Assembly: GCA_022767345.1 (NCBI GenBank)
Contig: JALEOD010000025.1
Span: 1 to 64,000, forward strand
DNA from: Emergencia sp.
GTDB lineage: Bacteria > Bacillota > Clostridia > Peptostreptococcales > Anaerovoracaceae
Direction of reading: 5' to 3'
Length of the DNA stretch: 64,000 nucleotides
The position numbers were made by a program, and so were the translations under genes. Of the stretch, positions 1 through 7,750 are shown piece after piece (position 1 is the first letter of the stretch; every line of letters begins with the position of its first letter). The notes below the pieces were generated by a model that ran no database searches, was not told the DNA's origin, and saw only the letters and a list, made by a program, of their open reading frames with translations.

Positions 1-45
1 CTGGACTGCATCCAGTTTAAATTGTTTGTCATAGTGCTTTGCCAT
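1..45 (-). CDS. IS3-family transposase OrfA, N-terminal 15 codons (runs off window)
   Basis: Read on the minus strand, an ATG at 45 follows a strong AAGGAGG site. The 15 visible residues (MAKHYDKQFKLDAVQ) match the usual start of IS3-type OrfA, a helix-turn-helix protein that helps bind the element ends. The rest lies outside the window. The family call rests on this short stretch, so it is likely but not certain. Confidence 0.6.
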   Translation of the reverse strand, partial: MAKHYDKQFKLDAVQ

Positions 46-160
46 AATGAGATCCTCCTTCAGTGCGGTACCTACATTGTACCATGAAATATTAGATTAG
101 GAATTCTCATTTTGACTTGTACTATTTATATTCTAGCACCAGACAATGCTGGAAATAAGT
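46..160. mobile_element. Probable end region of the IS3-type element
   Basis: This non-coding stretch lies between the OrfA start and the decayed gene tail that begins near 190. The transposon boundary should fall here; the GTACAAGTC motif (minus strand, about 122-114) is a candidate for the terminal inverted repeat. The other end is outside the window, so the exact tip cannot be fixed. Confidence 0.35.
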
Positions 161-164
161 AAAA

Positions 165-265
165 ACTGTACAGTCATGGAAAGCAGCGAGGAGGCAAAAG
201 TTATGGTATATCTGTAAAGTTATAAAGTTTGACCGTTTATTTCACCAAAAGATTAGATGTTTTTT
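165..265 (+). pseudogene. Remnant of a second copy of the 685-1257 gene (3' tail and downstream region)
   Basis: Bases 196-265 match 1228-1297 in 69 of 70 positions by eye. The match covers the last ten codons of the 190-aa gene (K-S-Y-G-x-S-V-K-L-stop) and its downstream region. The rest of the upstream copy is missing, and an IS3-type element lies immediately to the left. The simplest reading is a tandem gene duplication whose first copy was destroyed by insertion and deletion. Confidence 0.5.
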
Positions 266-340
266 GCTGTTTATTGAAAAATTGCTGCCATTATGGTAAG
301 GTAAGGACAGAGAATATAAATAATTAAGAAAGGATAATCG

Positions 341-535
341 ATGTCGCATATCAGTATTACATTATTGTTTTGCCTGGGTGGATTGTTTTGGCTGGTGAAA
401 AGTGCGTGGCGTGGATATAAAAAGAAGAAGTGGGAGGAACCACTGCAAAAGTACGTAGACTATTTTGGCGTTTTTATCGGTATTCCATTTTTTATAATTA
501 CTTTGTTAGGGTTTCTGGTTTCCATACGCACGTAA
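341..535 (+). CDS. Small two-TM membrane protein, unknown function
   Basis: This is a 64-residue protein with a Shine-Dalgarno GAAAGGAT in front of ATG 341. Residues about 5-20 form one hydrophobic helix and about 43-61 a second. Between them is a basic, aromatic segment (KSAWRGYKKKKWEE). I recognise no family. It follows a copy of a repeated intergenic module that may carry its promoter. With 685-1257 it may form a set of small envelope proteins, but there is no functional evidence. Confidence 0.6.
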   Translation: MSHISITLLFCLGGLFWLVKSAWRGYKKKKWEEPLQKYVDYFGVFIGIPFFIITLLGFLVSIRT

Positions 536-596
536 AGGCTGAAAGCAAAAAGTAAACTTGTTGGAATTAAATTTTAAAAGCGATGGAGAGGTACTC

Positions 597-671
597 ATGG
601 AAAAGAAAAAAGATACAGTGATTGAACTAATCAAAATTGAGTCTGTTTGTTTTAAACAGTGTCTTTTTTAG
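597..671 (+). CDS. Possible 24-aa leader peptide or gene remnant
   Basis: A GGAGAGG site lies six bases before ATG 597. The frame encodes M-E-K-K-K-D-T-V-I-E-L-I-K-I-E and stops at 671, just before the site of the next gene. It could be a translated leader or the leftover start of a lost gene. It has no recognisable homology. Confidence 0.3.
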   Translation: MEKKKDTVIELIKIESVCFKQCLF

Positions 672-684
672 AAAGGTGAAACTT

Positions 685-1257
685 ATGAAACACAAAAAAG
701 GTACACTCATTCCATATATAATACTTATCATTCTGCTTTTGATTTTTAATGTGCCGTACCCGGTGCACAGGGAACTTTCAGGTGTTTTGATACAGCTGGA
801 AAATCCGGATTTTTGTGAGAGAGTGACGATAGAGCTTGTCGGCAGCTATCATCTGAACTGGCTGACTCAGGATGAGTATAGTGGCTATTTTCGCATTTCC
901 AATGATAATTTGACTCAGAAAAAAGAACTGGTTTTTCCTATTGAGATAGAAGCGGATTTTGAGGATGCCGAATCAGACCTTGAATTTAATCTTCAGGGTG
1001 AAAAACTTTCAAAGCAGGAAATGGAAAAGGTGCAGGATAATTTATGGCATAACGGAGGCAGGGTATTATCGAAACGATTTCTTCGTAAGATTTGTATTGT
1101 GGTGCCTTCTCCGGAAAAGTATGATGATGGCAGAATGTCCTGGGATTACGGTGATTTATCAAATGGGAAAGGTACTATCATCGTGATGGGTGCCGACACT
1201 TATGAGGAAGCAGCCGCTGTCGTGGCTAAAAGTTATGGTACATCTGTAAAGTTATAA
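685..1257 (+). CDS. Membrane-anchored protein of unknown function, 190 aa
   Basis: The chosen start is ATG 685 behind GAAAGGTG; the frame is open upstream to 637 but without a good ribosome site. Residues about 8-24 are a hydrophobic signal-anchor, and the rest is a charged, probably extracytoplasmic domain with no motif I recognise. Its last codons and downstream region are duplicated at 196-265, so the locus once held two copies. Codon use and AT content resemble accessory DNA more than the housekeeping genes downstream. Confidence 0.6.
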   Translation: MKHKKGTLIPYIILIILLLIFNVPYPVHRELSGVLIQLENPDFCERVTIELVGSYHLNWLTQDEYSGYFRISNDNLTQKKELVFPIEIEADFEDAESDLEFNLQGEKLSKQEMEKVQDNLWHNGGRVLSKRFLRKICIVVPSPEKYDDGRMSWDYGDLSNGKGTIIVMGADTYEEAAAVVAKSYGTSVKL

Positions 1258-1588
1258 AGTTTGACCGTTTATTTCACCAAAAGATTAGATGTTTTTTAGA
1301 TTGGAAATCTGTTGACCCCGTGGTAAGGTGAAGATAGAAAATAATATGAAATCACTCTGACGAAAGAGCAAGTTGAAAAACCAGTTGCAGAACTCCGCAG
1401 TCAGATGGAAATTCACTGCGTGCCATTTTCGTAAAATATCCATGAAATCAAATATTTGAATCTATAACCATAGATATACATTGACGGGATGAAACTGTAA
1501 TTAACTGGAAAATATTGACCATTTATTTCTAAAAACGACCGAATATTTCTTTATCATTGCAAATCTGCAGATCGCATGTTAAGGTAAA

Positions 1589-1687
1589 GATAGAAGGGAT
1601 TTTGAAAAGACCCTTGAAGGAAATCGAGTATCTGAGGCAGTGTGGCAGAATGTATATGATTTGCCAAAAATGGAAGAATTAAAATAG
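1589..1687 (+). pseudogene. Decayed coding fragment, family unknown
   Basis: This 32-codon open stretch without a start reads D-R-R-D-F-E-K-T-L-E-G-N-R-V-S-E-A-V-W-Q, then ends M-E-E-L-K at a TAG. Its composition is protein-like. It follows repeat copy 3, the position that 341 and 685 hold after copies 1 and 2. Probably the tail of a lost gene. Confidence 0.25.
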
Positions 1688-1781
1688 ATCAAGCAGCTTA
1701 TTATAATCACTTGAAAATATAATATATTTTATTTCGGATATAAAATTCGTTTCGCGATATCTTAAAATTACATATTGCACC

Positions 1782-1823
1782 GGAAAAGGCGGAGTAGGAA
1801 ACCATTTCTATTTCGCCTTTTCC
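1782..1823. terminator. Terminator-like hairpin
   Basis: GGAAAAGGCG and CGCCTTTTCC are exact complements with a 22-base loop. The U-run lies inside the stem rather than after it, so activity is uncertain. It sits between decayed accessory DNA and the rlmN promoter. Confidence 0.4.
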
Positions 1824-2035
1824 ATTGAATCAGTCTTTTCTATGGAATTCATCTTACCCATTGAAGAGGCACTTTTAACTAGTGCCGGAGTACTTTTACT
1901 GAAATATAAAAAAGTTTGTATTCGATAAACGTACTCGGAATTTTGGGAAACAGCGAATGTTTAATTATTTTACGCCACCGAAGTGAGTTTGTGAGTTGAC
2001 CTGTGGACTTGATGTATTTTAGAAGAAATTTAATG

Positions 2036-2063
2036 TTGACAGAAAAAAGCAAAGTGATATGAT
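2036..2063 (+). promoter_or_regulatory. SigA promoter for rlmN
   Basis: TTGACA (2036-2041) and TATGAT (2058-2063) are 16 bases apart. The predicted leader is about 165 nt and contains an imperfect hairpin at 2107-2140 (AAAATCAGAG / CTCCGATTTT followed by TCTTTT), which could attenuate transcription. Confidence 0.6.
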
Positions 2064-2106
2064 AATTTTAAAGCAATAATATATTTCAAGTTGCAAAACG
2101 AAAGTG

Positions 2107-2145
2107 AAAATCAGAGGTTGTTGGTCTCCGATTTTTCTTTTGGGC
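2107..2145 (+). terminator. Leader hairpin before rlmN, possible attenuator
   Basis: GAAAATCAGAG pairs imperfectly with CTCCGATTTTTC, followed by TTTT. It lies between the promoter at 2036-2063 and the rlmN start at 2236, so it must be read through or regulated for rlmN to be expressed. No riboswitch class is recognisable. Confidence 0.35.
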
Positions 2146-2235
2146 TAGCTGCCATTTGTATGGCGGTTCAACCATTTGCACAAATAATAGGCAATTACTT
2201 GTGCCGCGATTGCTATTAAATTTGAAAGGAACAAA

Positions 2236-3264
2236 ATGATAAACTTACGTGACTTACAACTGCATGAACTGGAAGAACTGATTGTATCCATGGGACAGCC
2301 GAAGTTTCGTGCAAAGCAGGTATTTCAATGGATATATAAAGGGGTAAAGTCCTTTGATGAAATGAATAATGTGCCGAGAGCCCTGCGGGAACTTCTCGCG
2401 GAGCGCTGCATCATAGGGTCGCTGCAGCCGCTGGAGATACAGAAATCAAAGACAGACGGCACCAGAAAGTATCTGTTTCAGCTTTCTGACGGCAATACCA
2501 TTGAGAGCGTGTTTATGCAGTATAAATATGGAAATTCTATCTGTGTATCTTCCCAGGCAGGATGCAGGATGGGCTGCAGGTTTTGCGCCTCGACAAGAAA
2601 CGGGCTTTCACGAAATTTGACACCCGGCGAAATCCTGTCGCAGCTGATGGAAGCGGAGGACGATACTGGCGAAAAAATCGGGCACATCGTGGTGATGGGC
2701 ACGGGAGAGCCTTTTGATAATTATGAGAATCTGTCGGCATTCCTGCGCATCGCAAACGATAAGAATGGGCTGAATATCGGTATGCGGAATATTACGGTTT
2801 CGACCTGCGGTCTGGTACCGGTGATTGAGCAGTTTGCTGAGGATTTTCCACAGGTGAATCTGGCAATTTCGCTCCATGGTACCACTGATGAAATCAGGGG
2901 CTCCATGATGCCGGTAAACAAGCTCTATCCGCTGGAAATGCTCCTTGCTGCGGCAAGATCCTATACGGAAAAGACGAGCAGGCGGATTACTTTTGAATAT
3001 ACGATGGTCAGTGGAGTCAATGACAGAAATGAGGACGCGGACAGGCTTTGTAACCTTTTGGGAGGAATGCTCTGCCATGTAAATCTGATTCCGCTGAACC
3101 GGGTAGAGGGCGCGGGCTTTGATACCGTCAGCAGAAAGCGCGCAGGCGAGTTTCAGGAGATACTGGAGCGTAGGGGAATTGCGGCAACGGTGCGCAGAGA
3201 ACTGGGTGCGGATATCGATGCGGCGTGTGGTCAGCTGCGGCTCGGAAAGCGGCAGCAGGAATAA
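2236..3264 (+). CDS. rlmN: 23S rRNA (adenine-2503-C2)-methyltransferase RlmN
   Basis: RlmN is a radical-SAM enzyme that methylates C2 of A2503 in 23S rRNA, and also tRNA A37, in the cytoplasm. The [4Fe-4S] ligands are C110, C114 and C117 (CRMGCRFC). C103 and C331 correspond to the two conserved catalytic cysteines of the family. The length of 342 aa is typical. ATG 2236 follows GAAAGGAAC. It is probably monocistronic: the next gene has its own promoter. The catalytic cysteines argue for RlmN rather than inactive or Cfr-like variants, although Cfr itself is a close relative. Confidence 0.95.
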   Translation: MINLRDLQLHELEELIVSMGQPKFRAKQVFQWIYKGVKSFDEMNNVPRALRELLAERCIIGSLQPLEIQKSKTDGTRKYLFQLSDGNTIESVFMQYKYGNSICVSSQAGCRMGCRFCASTRNGLSRNLTPGEILSQLMEAEDDTGEKIGHIVVMGTGEPFDNYENLSAFLRIANDKNGLNIGMRNITVSTCGLVPVIEQFAEDFPQVNLAISLHGTTDEIRGSMMPVNKLYPLEMLLAAARSYTEKTSRRITFEYTMVSGVNDRNEDADRLCNLLGGMLCHVNLIPLNRVEGAGFDTVSRKRAGEFQEILERRGIAATVRRELGADIDAACGQLRLGKRQQE

Positions 3265-3460
3265 AGCCTCAGCAGGACATATAGGCAGCTGGGATGAAGT
3301 GACGACCGAGCGTATCGGCACCATGCAGTTATCAATTAGGCACTCTATAGGTGCCTGCTTCACTGAGATGTACTGCGCTAAAATATTAGGCACGATTTGG
3401 AATGATTTGATATTTCTATTATTTTTTCAAAGAATTCTAAACGAACTTCCAAAATTCGAC

Positions 3461-3488
3461 TTTCGCAAATCAATACTTGTGGTATAAT
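3461..3488 (+). promoter_or_regulatory. Extended -10 promoter for pepV
   Basis: TGG precedes TATAAT (3483-3488), with a weak -35 TTTCGC (3461-3466) 16 bases upstream. Transcription would begin about 20 bases before the pepV start codon. The preceding 200 bases hold only a small hairpin (AGGCAC/GTGCCT, 3338-3356). Confidence 0.5.
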
Positions 3489-3517
3489 ATAAGACTAATT
3501 TAAAAGGAGATAAGCCT

Positions 3518-4888
3518 ATGGATTTTACGAAAGAAATTAAATCTGCGATGGAGCCTTTAGCAAAGGATATTTCCGCACTGTGCCAGATTCAGAGCGTGGA
3601 AGGCGAAGCCAAACCGGGCATGCCTTTTGGCGAGGGTCCTGCAAAAGCACTGGATGCTGTACTGCAGCTGGGTGAGAAAATGGGATTCCGTACAGAAAAC
3701 TTCGGCAACTATGTCGGTCATATCGAAATGGGCGAAGGTGACGAGATGGTTGGCATTCTTGGACATGTAGATGTGGTGCCTGCTGGTGATGGCTGGGATT
3801 TTGATCCGTGGGGCGGCGTTATTGCTGAGGGTAAAATTTTCGGCAGAGGAACGCTGGACGATAAGGGACCGCTGGTAACCTGTCTTTATGCGATGAAAAT
3901 TCTGAAAGATGCAGGGATTTCGCTGAAACGAAGAATTCGTGTGATTTTGGGCACCAACGAGGAGACCAACTGGGGCTGTATGGATTATTATTTAAATCAG
4001 GTAAAACCGGAACTGCCGACAGTGGCATTTTCACCTGATGCGGAGTTTCCACTGACCTATGCGGAAATGGGCATGCTGCAGTATACGCTGACCAGGCCGA
4101 TTACAGAAAAAATTCGTATAGAAGGCGGCAGCGCTTTCAATTCGGTTCCTTCCTCTGCAGAAATTGTACTGCCTGCAGATTTGGAAGGGGCATTGAAAGC
4201 TGCCATAGCAGAGAGCGAAGATTCTGCGATGTTCGCCTATAAAACAGAAAAGGACGAGTTGAAGCTGACGGTGAAGGGCGTGGGCGCTCACGCTGCTCAT
4301 CTGCAGGAAGGAAAAAATGCTATCAGCTATCTGATGGAGTTGCTTTCACGCATGCCAATTGCTGGAGAACTGAAAGAAATCGTTGATTTTTATAACCAGC
4401 ACTTCGGCACCTGCCTGTTCGGAGAGAAAATGGGCATTGCGGCAGAGGATGAAGACGGCGGCAAACTGACCCTGAACATCGGAAAAGTCTTTGTAAAAGA
4501 TGGAAACCTGACTTTCTGGTGTGACAGCAGAATTCCGGTGAGAATACCGGTGCAGGAAATCGAAGACAAAGTAAAAGAAAAGCTGCAGAAAACCGGTTAT
4601 GCATTTGCTGTGGCGTCCAAGGAGAATTCTCTGTATGTGCCTAAGGATTCACAGCTTGTTACTACACTGATGGAAGCTTACAGAACCGTAACAGGAGACA
4701 GAGAAAGTCAGCCGATGTATTCCGGCGGAGCTACTTACTCCAGAACCATCAGTAATTGTGTTGCTTTTGGCTGTCTGTTGCCTGACCAGATTGATACTAT
4801 GCATCAGGCCAACGAATGTCTTGAATTGAAGCATTTGGAGGTTTGGCTAAAGGTTATGGTAGAGGCAATATATCAGCTTGCAAAATAA
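3518..4888 (+). CDS. pepV: M20-family dipeptidase, PepV type
   Basis: PepV is a cytoplasmic dinuclear-zinc peptidase that removes N-terminal residues from dipeptides. Visible motifs are H83-V-D85, the bridging Asp in GRGTLDDKG (109-117), the E148-E149 pair, an SPDAEFP ligand motif near 172, and a C-terminal DTMHQANE. A lid domain interrupts the catalytic fold, as in PepV. The length of 456 aa is close to the family norm. ATG 3518 has an AAGGAGAT site. The carrier gene follows 35 bases later, so uptake and breakdown of peptide or amino-acid substrates are probably coupled. Confidence 0.88.
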   Translation: MDFTKEIKSAMEPLAKDISALCQIQSVEGEAKPGMPFGEGPAKALDAVLQLGEKMGFRTENFGNYVGHIEMGEGDEMVGILGHVDVVPAGDGWDFDPWGGVIAEGKIFGRGTLDDKGPLVTCLYAMKILKDAGISLKRRIRVILGTNEETNWGCMDYYLNQVKPELPTVAFSPDAEFPLTYAEMGMLQYTLTRPITEKIRIEGGSAFNSVPSSAEIVLPADLEGALKAAIAESEDSAMFAYKTEKDELKLTVKGVGAHAAHLQEGKNAISYLMELLSRMPIAGELKEIVDFYNQHFGTCLFGEKMGIAAEDEDGGKLTLNIGKVFVKDGNLTFWCDSRIPVRIPVQEIEDKVKEKLQKTGYAFAVASKENSLYVPKDSQLVTTLMEAYRTVTGDRESQPMYSGGATYSRTISNCVAFGCLLPDQIDTMHQANECLELKHLEVWLKVMVEAIYQLAK

Positions 4889-4923
4889 ATCATATATATT
4901 TTTTAAGAAATGAGGTATTCACG

Positions 4924-6489
4924 ATGAAGAAAAAATTTAGAATGCCGCCTGCACTTATCATTGTTATGATGTTCCTGTTTATCGTAGGAATTATGACATG
5001 GTTTGTACCGACCTCCGTCGTAACCACTGACGGGGCAGGAAACAGCGAAATTATCTATAATGCTGCTTTTGATGCAGACGGAAACATTATTGAAAACGCA
5101 GGCACGGATCCTGTAGGTATCTGGGATTTCTTCCTGGCTCCGATTAAAGGCTTTGCCAACGCTGCTGATGTGGCAATGGCAATTCTGGTATCCGGCGGAC
5201 TTTTAGCGGTACTGACTAAAACCGGCGCAATGGATGCAGGCATCGGCGTGCTGGTAAGAAAATTCAGCGGCAATGCGCTGATTGCACTTTTGATGATTGT
5301 ATTTGCTCTGATGGGAACTGTCTACGGAGCCTGGGAAGAGCTTCCTGCCTATGCAATCATTATTATTCCGTTATTTGTAAAGGCAGGCTATGATGTAATG
5401 ACTGGTATTCAGGTTATTCTGATTGGTGCAATCTGCGGTAATATGGCCGATGTCGTTAATCCATATGCAATCAGTGCTGCAGTCGCTGCCATCGGTAATG
5501 ATGAATTATCGCTGGGTTCTGGCATTTTGCTGCGTCTGGTTCTTCTGGTTGCACTGCTGGCTTTTGGCATTTTCTCAGTAATTCGCTATGCTAATATGGT
5601 AAAAAAAGATCCGAACAAATCCGCTGTAGCGGGTATTGAAAGTGTTCAGGTTCCAATCCGTTCTGAGGAAGCGGAGTGTGAATCTGATGGACCTGCAAAG
5701 ATGTCCGGTCGTCACAAAGCATCACTGATTGCGTTCGGTATCGTAATTCTGGCATGCGTACTGGGTTATGTGCCTTGGGATTCTATTCCTGTAGGCAATC
5801 AGACTATGTTTGAATATGTGAATATTCTGCAGACGAAGTTGAGCGGTACATTCTTTGGAAATCTTCTTGGAACTGACAACTTTACTTCTTTCGGCTGGTG
5901 GTATTTTGATGAATTCTCTGTTACATGGCTCATCGGCGCTATCGTTATAGGTTTGATTAACAAAATGGATCTTCACGAATGGGTCAGCACTTTTGTTGAA
6001 GGATGCAGAGATCTGATGGGCGTTGTACTGGTACTTGCTGCTTCCAGAGGTATTTCCATTTTTATGGGATCCAGAGAATCCGGTATGAGCATTACCTTTA
6101 TCCATTGGATTCAGAGTTTCCTATCTGGTGTACCTCTTTGGGCATTTGCCATTGCTGCAGTTGTCGTATACTGCTGTATCGCTCTGGTACTGCAGTCCAC
6201 AAGCGGTGTTTCCGGAATTACCATGCCAATCTTCGGTGCCCTGGCATTTGCTTTGTTCGCAGGAACTTCAGCCGGCTCTGTAGGCGGTCAGGTTGTACTG
6301 ATGTCAGCATTCACCTGCGGCGTAAACTTCGTTTGCAGCTGGTATCCTGAATCTACCAATATGGGTATTATCGAAATGGCTGGCGTTCCATACAATGTAT
6401 TCTTAAAACAACAGCTGAGGATTACAGTTCCGATGCTTATTTTGTCAACACTGATTATTTCTGTTGCGCCATATATCGGACTGGCATAA
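4924..6489 (+). CDS. YfcC-family carrier (ArcD/DcuC-like superfamily)
   Basis: This is a 521-aa polytopic membrane protein with about 12-13 hydrophobic helices. An N-terminal helix is followed by a roughly 50-residue outside loop (about 30-85). The GAWEELPAY and CGNMADVVNPYAIS segments are typical of YfcC proteins, assigned to the C4-dicarboxylate/arginine-ornithine carrier superfamily. ATG 4924 (MKKKFRMPP) behind GAGGTATTC is preferred over the upstream in-frame start at 4843 inside pepV. Substrate is unknown; co-transcription with a dipeptidase suggests amino acids or small peptides. Confidence 0.8.
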   Translation: MKKKFRMPPALIIVMMFLFIVGIMTWFVPTSVVTTDGAGNSEIIYNAAFDADGNIIENAGTDPVGIWDFFLAPIKGFANAADVAMAILVSGGLLAVLTKTGAMDAGIGVLVRKFSGNALIALLMIVFALMGTVYGAWEELPAYAIIIIPLFVKAGYDVMTGIQVILIGAICGNMADVVNPYAISAAVAAIGNDELSLGSGILLRLVLLVALLAFGIFSVIRYANMVKKDPNKSAVAGIESVQVPIRSEEAECESDGPAKMSGRHKASLIAFGIVILACVLGYVPWDSIPVGNQTMFEYVNILQTKLSGTFFGNLLGTDNFTSFGWWYFDEFSVTWLIGAIVIGLINKMDLHEWVSTFVEGCRDLMGVVLVLAASRGISIFMGSRESGMSITFIHWIQSFLSGVPLWAFAIAAVVVYCCIALVLQSTSGVSGITMPIFGALAFALFAGTSAGSVGGQVVLMSAFTCGVNFVCSWYPESTNMGIIEMAGVPYNVFLKQQLRITVPMLILSTLIISVAPYIGLA

Positions 6490-6510
6490 ATAACAAGCAT
6501 TATAAAATTA

Positions 6511-6558
6511 AACGGAGTCGGTTCGGTGGAATAAATCCATTAGAACTGATTCCGTTTT
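6511..6558 (+). terminator. Rho-independent terminator after the pepV-yfcC operon
   Basis: AACGGAGTCGGTTC pairs with GAACTGATTCCGTT across an 18-base loop and is followed by TTTTT. It lies directly after the carrier gene. Confidence 0.75.
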
Positions 6559-6572
6559 TAAAGAAAAAAACA

Positions 6573-6601
6573 TTGAATGTACTGCCTCGGTAGTGTATAA
6601 T
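6573..6601 (+). promoter_or_regulatory. SigA promoter for the P-loop gene
   Basis: TTGAAT (6573-6578) and TATAAT (6596-6601) are separated by 17 bases, 35 bases before ATG 6636. Confidence 0.7.
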
Positions 6602-6635
6602 AGCACTATAACAAAGAAACGGGAGGACAATAATA

Positions 6636-7058
6636 ATGGTTAAATTATTAATTGGACATAAAGGCACAGGCAAGACAAAGCAGATGATTGATCTTGCGAA
6701 TGAGCAGGTAGAGAACAGCAACGGAAGCATTATCTTTATCAACAAGAATTCAAGATTAATGTACGATTTGAAATATAGAATCAGAGTTGTATGTATGGAA
6801 GAGTTTGAGCATATCACCAACAGTGATGAGTACATAGGTTTCATTTATGGAATCATCAGCTCTGACCATGATATTGAGACTATTTTCATCGACAGCATTC
6901 TGAAGCACGCAGACTTCTCCTTAGGAGATCTTCCTGAGTTCTTAACCAGACTTAAGAATATTTCCAAGAACTACGGTATGAATTTCGTGGTAAGTCTCAG
7001 CGCAGAAAAAGAAGAGATGATCGGTGTAGACTTCTCGGATTACGAGATTCTCAACTAA
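6636..7058 (+). CDS. Small P-loop NTPase-like protein, unknown function
   Basis: This 140-aa cytoplasmic protein has a Walker A motif GHKGTGKT at residues 7-14 and a Walker B-like stretch ending TIFIDSILK near 81-89. It is only the N-terminal half of an AAA/RecA-type core and lacks clear sensor or arginine-finger regions. GGGAGG precedes ATG 6636. It has its own promoter and terminator, so it is expressed alone. Proteins of this shape are common conserved hypotheticals in Clostridia. It probably binds nucleotide; no role is visible. Confidence 0.8.
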   Translation: MVKLLIGHKGTGKTKQMIDLANEQVENSNGSIIFINKNSRLMYDLKYRIRVVCMEEFEHITNSDEYIGFIYGIISSDHDIETIFIDSILKHADFSLGDLPEFLTRLKNISKNYGMNFVVSLSAEKEEMIGVDFSDYEILN

Positions 7059-7065
7059 TTTTACG

Positions 7066-7098
7066 AGCAAAGGGCGGGTATCCGCCCTTATTTTTTTC
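7066..7098 (+). terminator. Rho-independent terminator
   Basis: AAGGGCGG and CCGCCCTT form a tight stem with a short loop, followed by ATTTTTTT. It ends the P-loop gene. Confidence 0.85.
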
Positions 7099-7114
7099 GC
7101 GGGGGTATAAAAGG

Positions 7115-7750
7115 ATGAATCTTACATTATCGGATATCAAAAAAACTTTTGCGGAAAGGGAGCCTGCACCCATTGGAGAGCATCGCTTTTTTTCTGTGTT
7201 AGTGCCCTTTGTAGAGAAGGACGGAGAGCTTTATATTCTTTATGAGGTGCGTGCAAAGGCTATGGCTTCGCAGCCGGGGGAAATCTGCTTTCCGGGCGGG
7301 CATGTAGAGGCGGGGGAAAGTCCGAGAGATTGCGCCCTCAGGGAGACCTTTGAAGAAATCGGCATTCCGGCAGAAAAGATTTCGCTCATGGGAGCAGGCA
7401 ATATTCTGTACGGGTATGCCAATTATACACTCTATACTTATCTCGGCGCAGTGGATTACGAGACTTACTGCAGTGCAAAGCTGCAGAAAGATGAGGTGGA
7501 CGAGATTTTTCTGGTACGGCTTTCTGACTTTGAGAAACATCCTCCAAAGGTGTTTTCTGAAAAGGTTTATACAGAAATTGACAAGGATTTTCCTTATGAA
7601 GAGGTTGGCATTGGCAGAGATTACGCCTGGCGCGTAGGACGCTGGGATATTCCGATTTATCAGATTGACGGCAGAGTGATTTGGGGACTGACTGCCAGAA
7701 TTACAGGGGATATTATTAAAACAGTGAGGGAAACATGTTTTTACCGGTAA
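7115..7750 (+). CDS. Nudix hydrolase, CoA pyrophosphatase-like
   Basis: The 211-aa protein has a complete Nudix box ([20 protein letters not shown], about residues 62-84), which binds the metal for pyrophosphate cleavage. The preceding [10 protein letters not shown] matches the UPF0035 signature of CoA/acyl-CoA diphosphatases, so coenzyme A is the likely substrate. The start at 7115 has GGGGG upstream. Its last 16 bases overlap the start of ygiQ, indicating translational coupling. Confidence 0.85.
   Translation: MNLTLSDIKKTFAEREPAPIGEHRFFSVLVPFVEKDGELYILYEVRAKAMASQPGEICFPGGHVEAGESPRDCALRETFEEIGIPAEKISLMGAGNILYGYANYTLYTYLGAVDYETYCSAKLQKDEVDEIFLVRLSDFEKHPPKVFSEKVYTEIDKDFPYEEVGIGRDYAWRVGRWDIPIYQIDGRVIWGLTARITGDIIKTVRETCFYR

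Larger units (their letters stand above)
196..1297. repeat. 70-bp direct repeat (196-265 and 1228-1297), with a third degenerate copy near 1515
   Basis: Two near-identical 70-bp blocks flank the 341-1257 genes. Each continues, less well conserved, into a stretch ending GGTAAGGT-A-GATAGA (about 293-310 and 1319-1338). A third worn copy is at about 1514-1596 (TTGACCATTTATTTC, then TTAAGGTAAAGATAG). In copy 2, TTGACC and TAGAAA are 17 bases apart, so the module may be a promoter region duplicated together with its gene. This is inference. Confidence 0.6.
1258..2235. other. 978-bp stretch without an intact gene
   Basis: It holds the tail of repeat copy 2, the degenerate copy 3, a short coding remnant (1589-1687), a terminator-like hairpin (1782-1823), and the promoter and leader hairpin of rlmN (2036-2140). 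The rest is AT-rich with frequent stops in all frames and nothing I recognise. Confidence 0.6.

Noticed and set aside
2608-3393. 261-codon minus-strand frame over rlmN
   Set aside because: It is antisense to a certain gene, lacks a ribosome site and encodes no recognisable protein.
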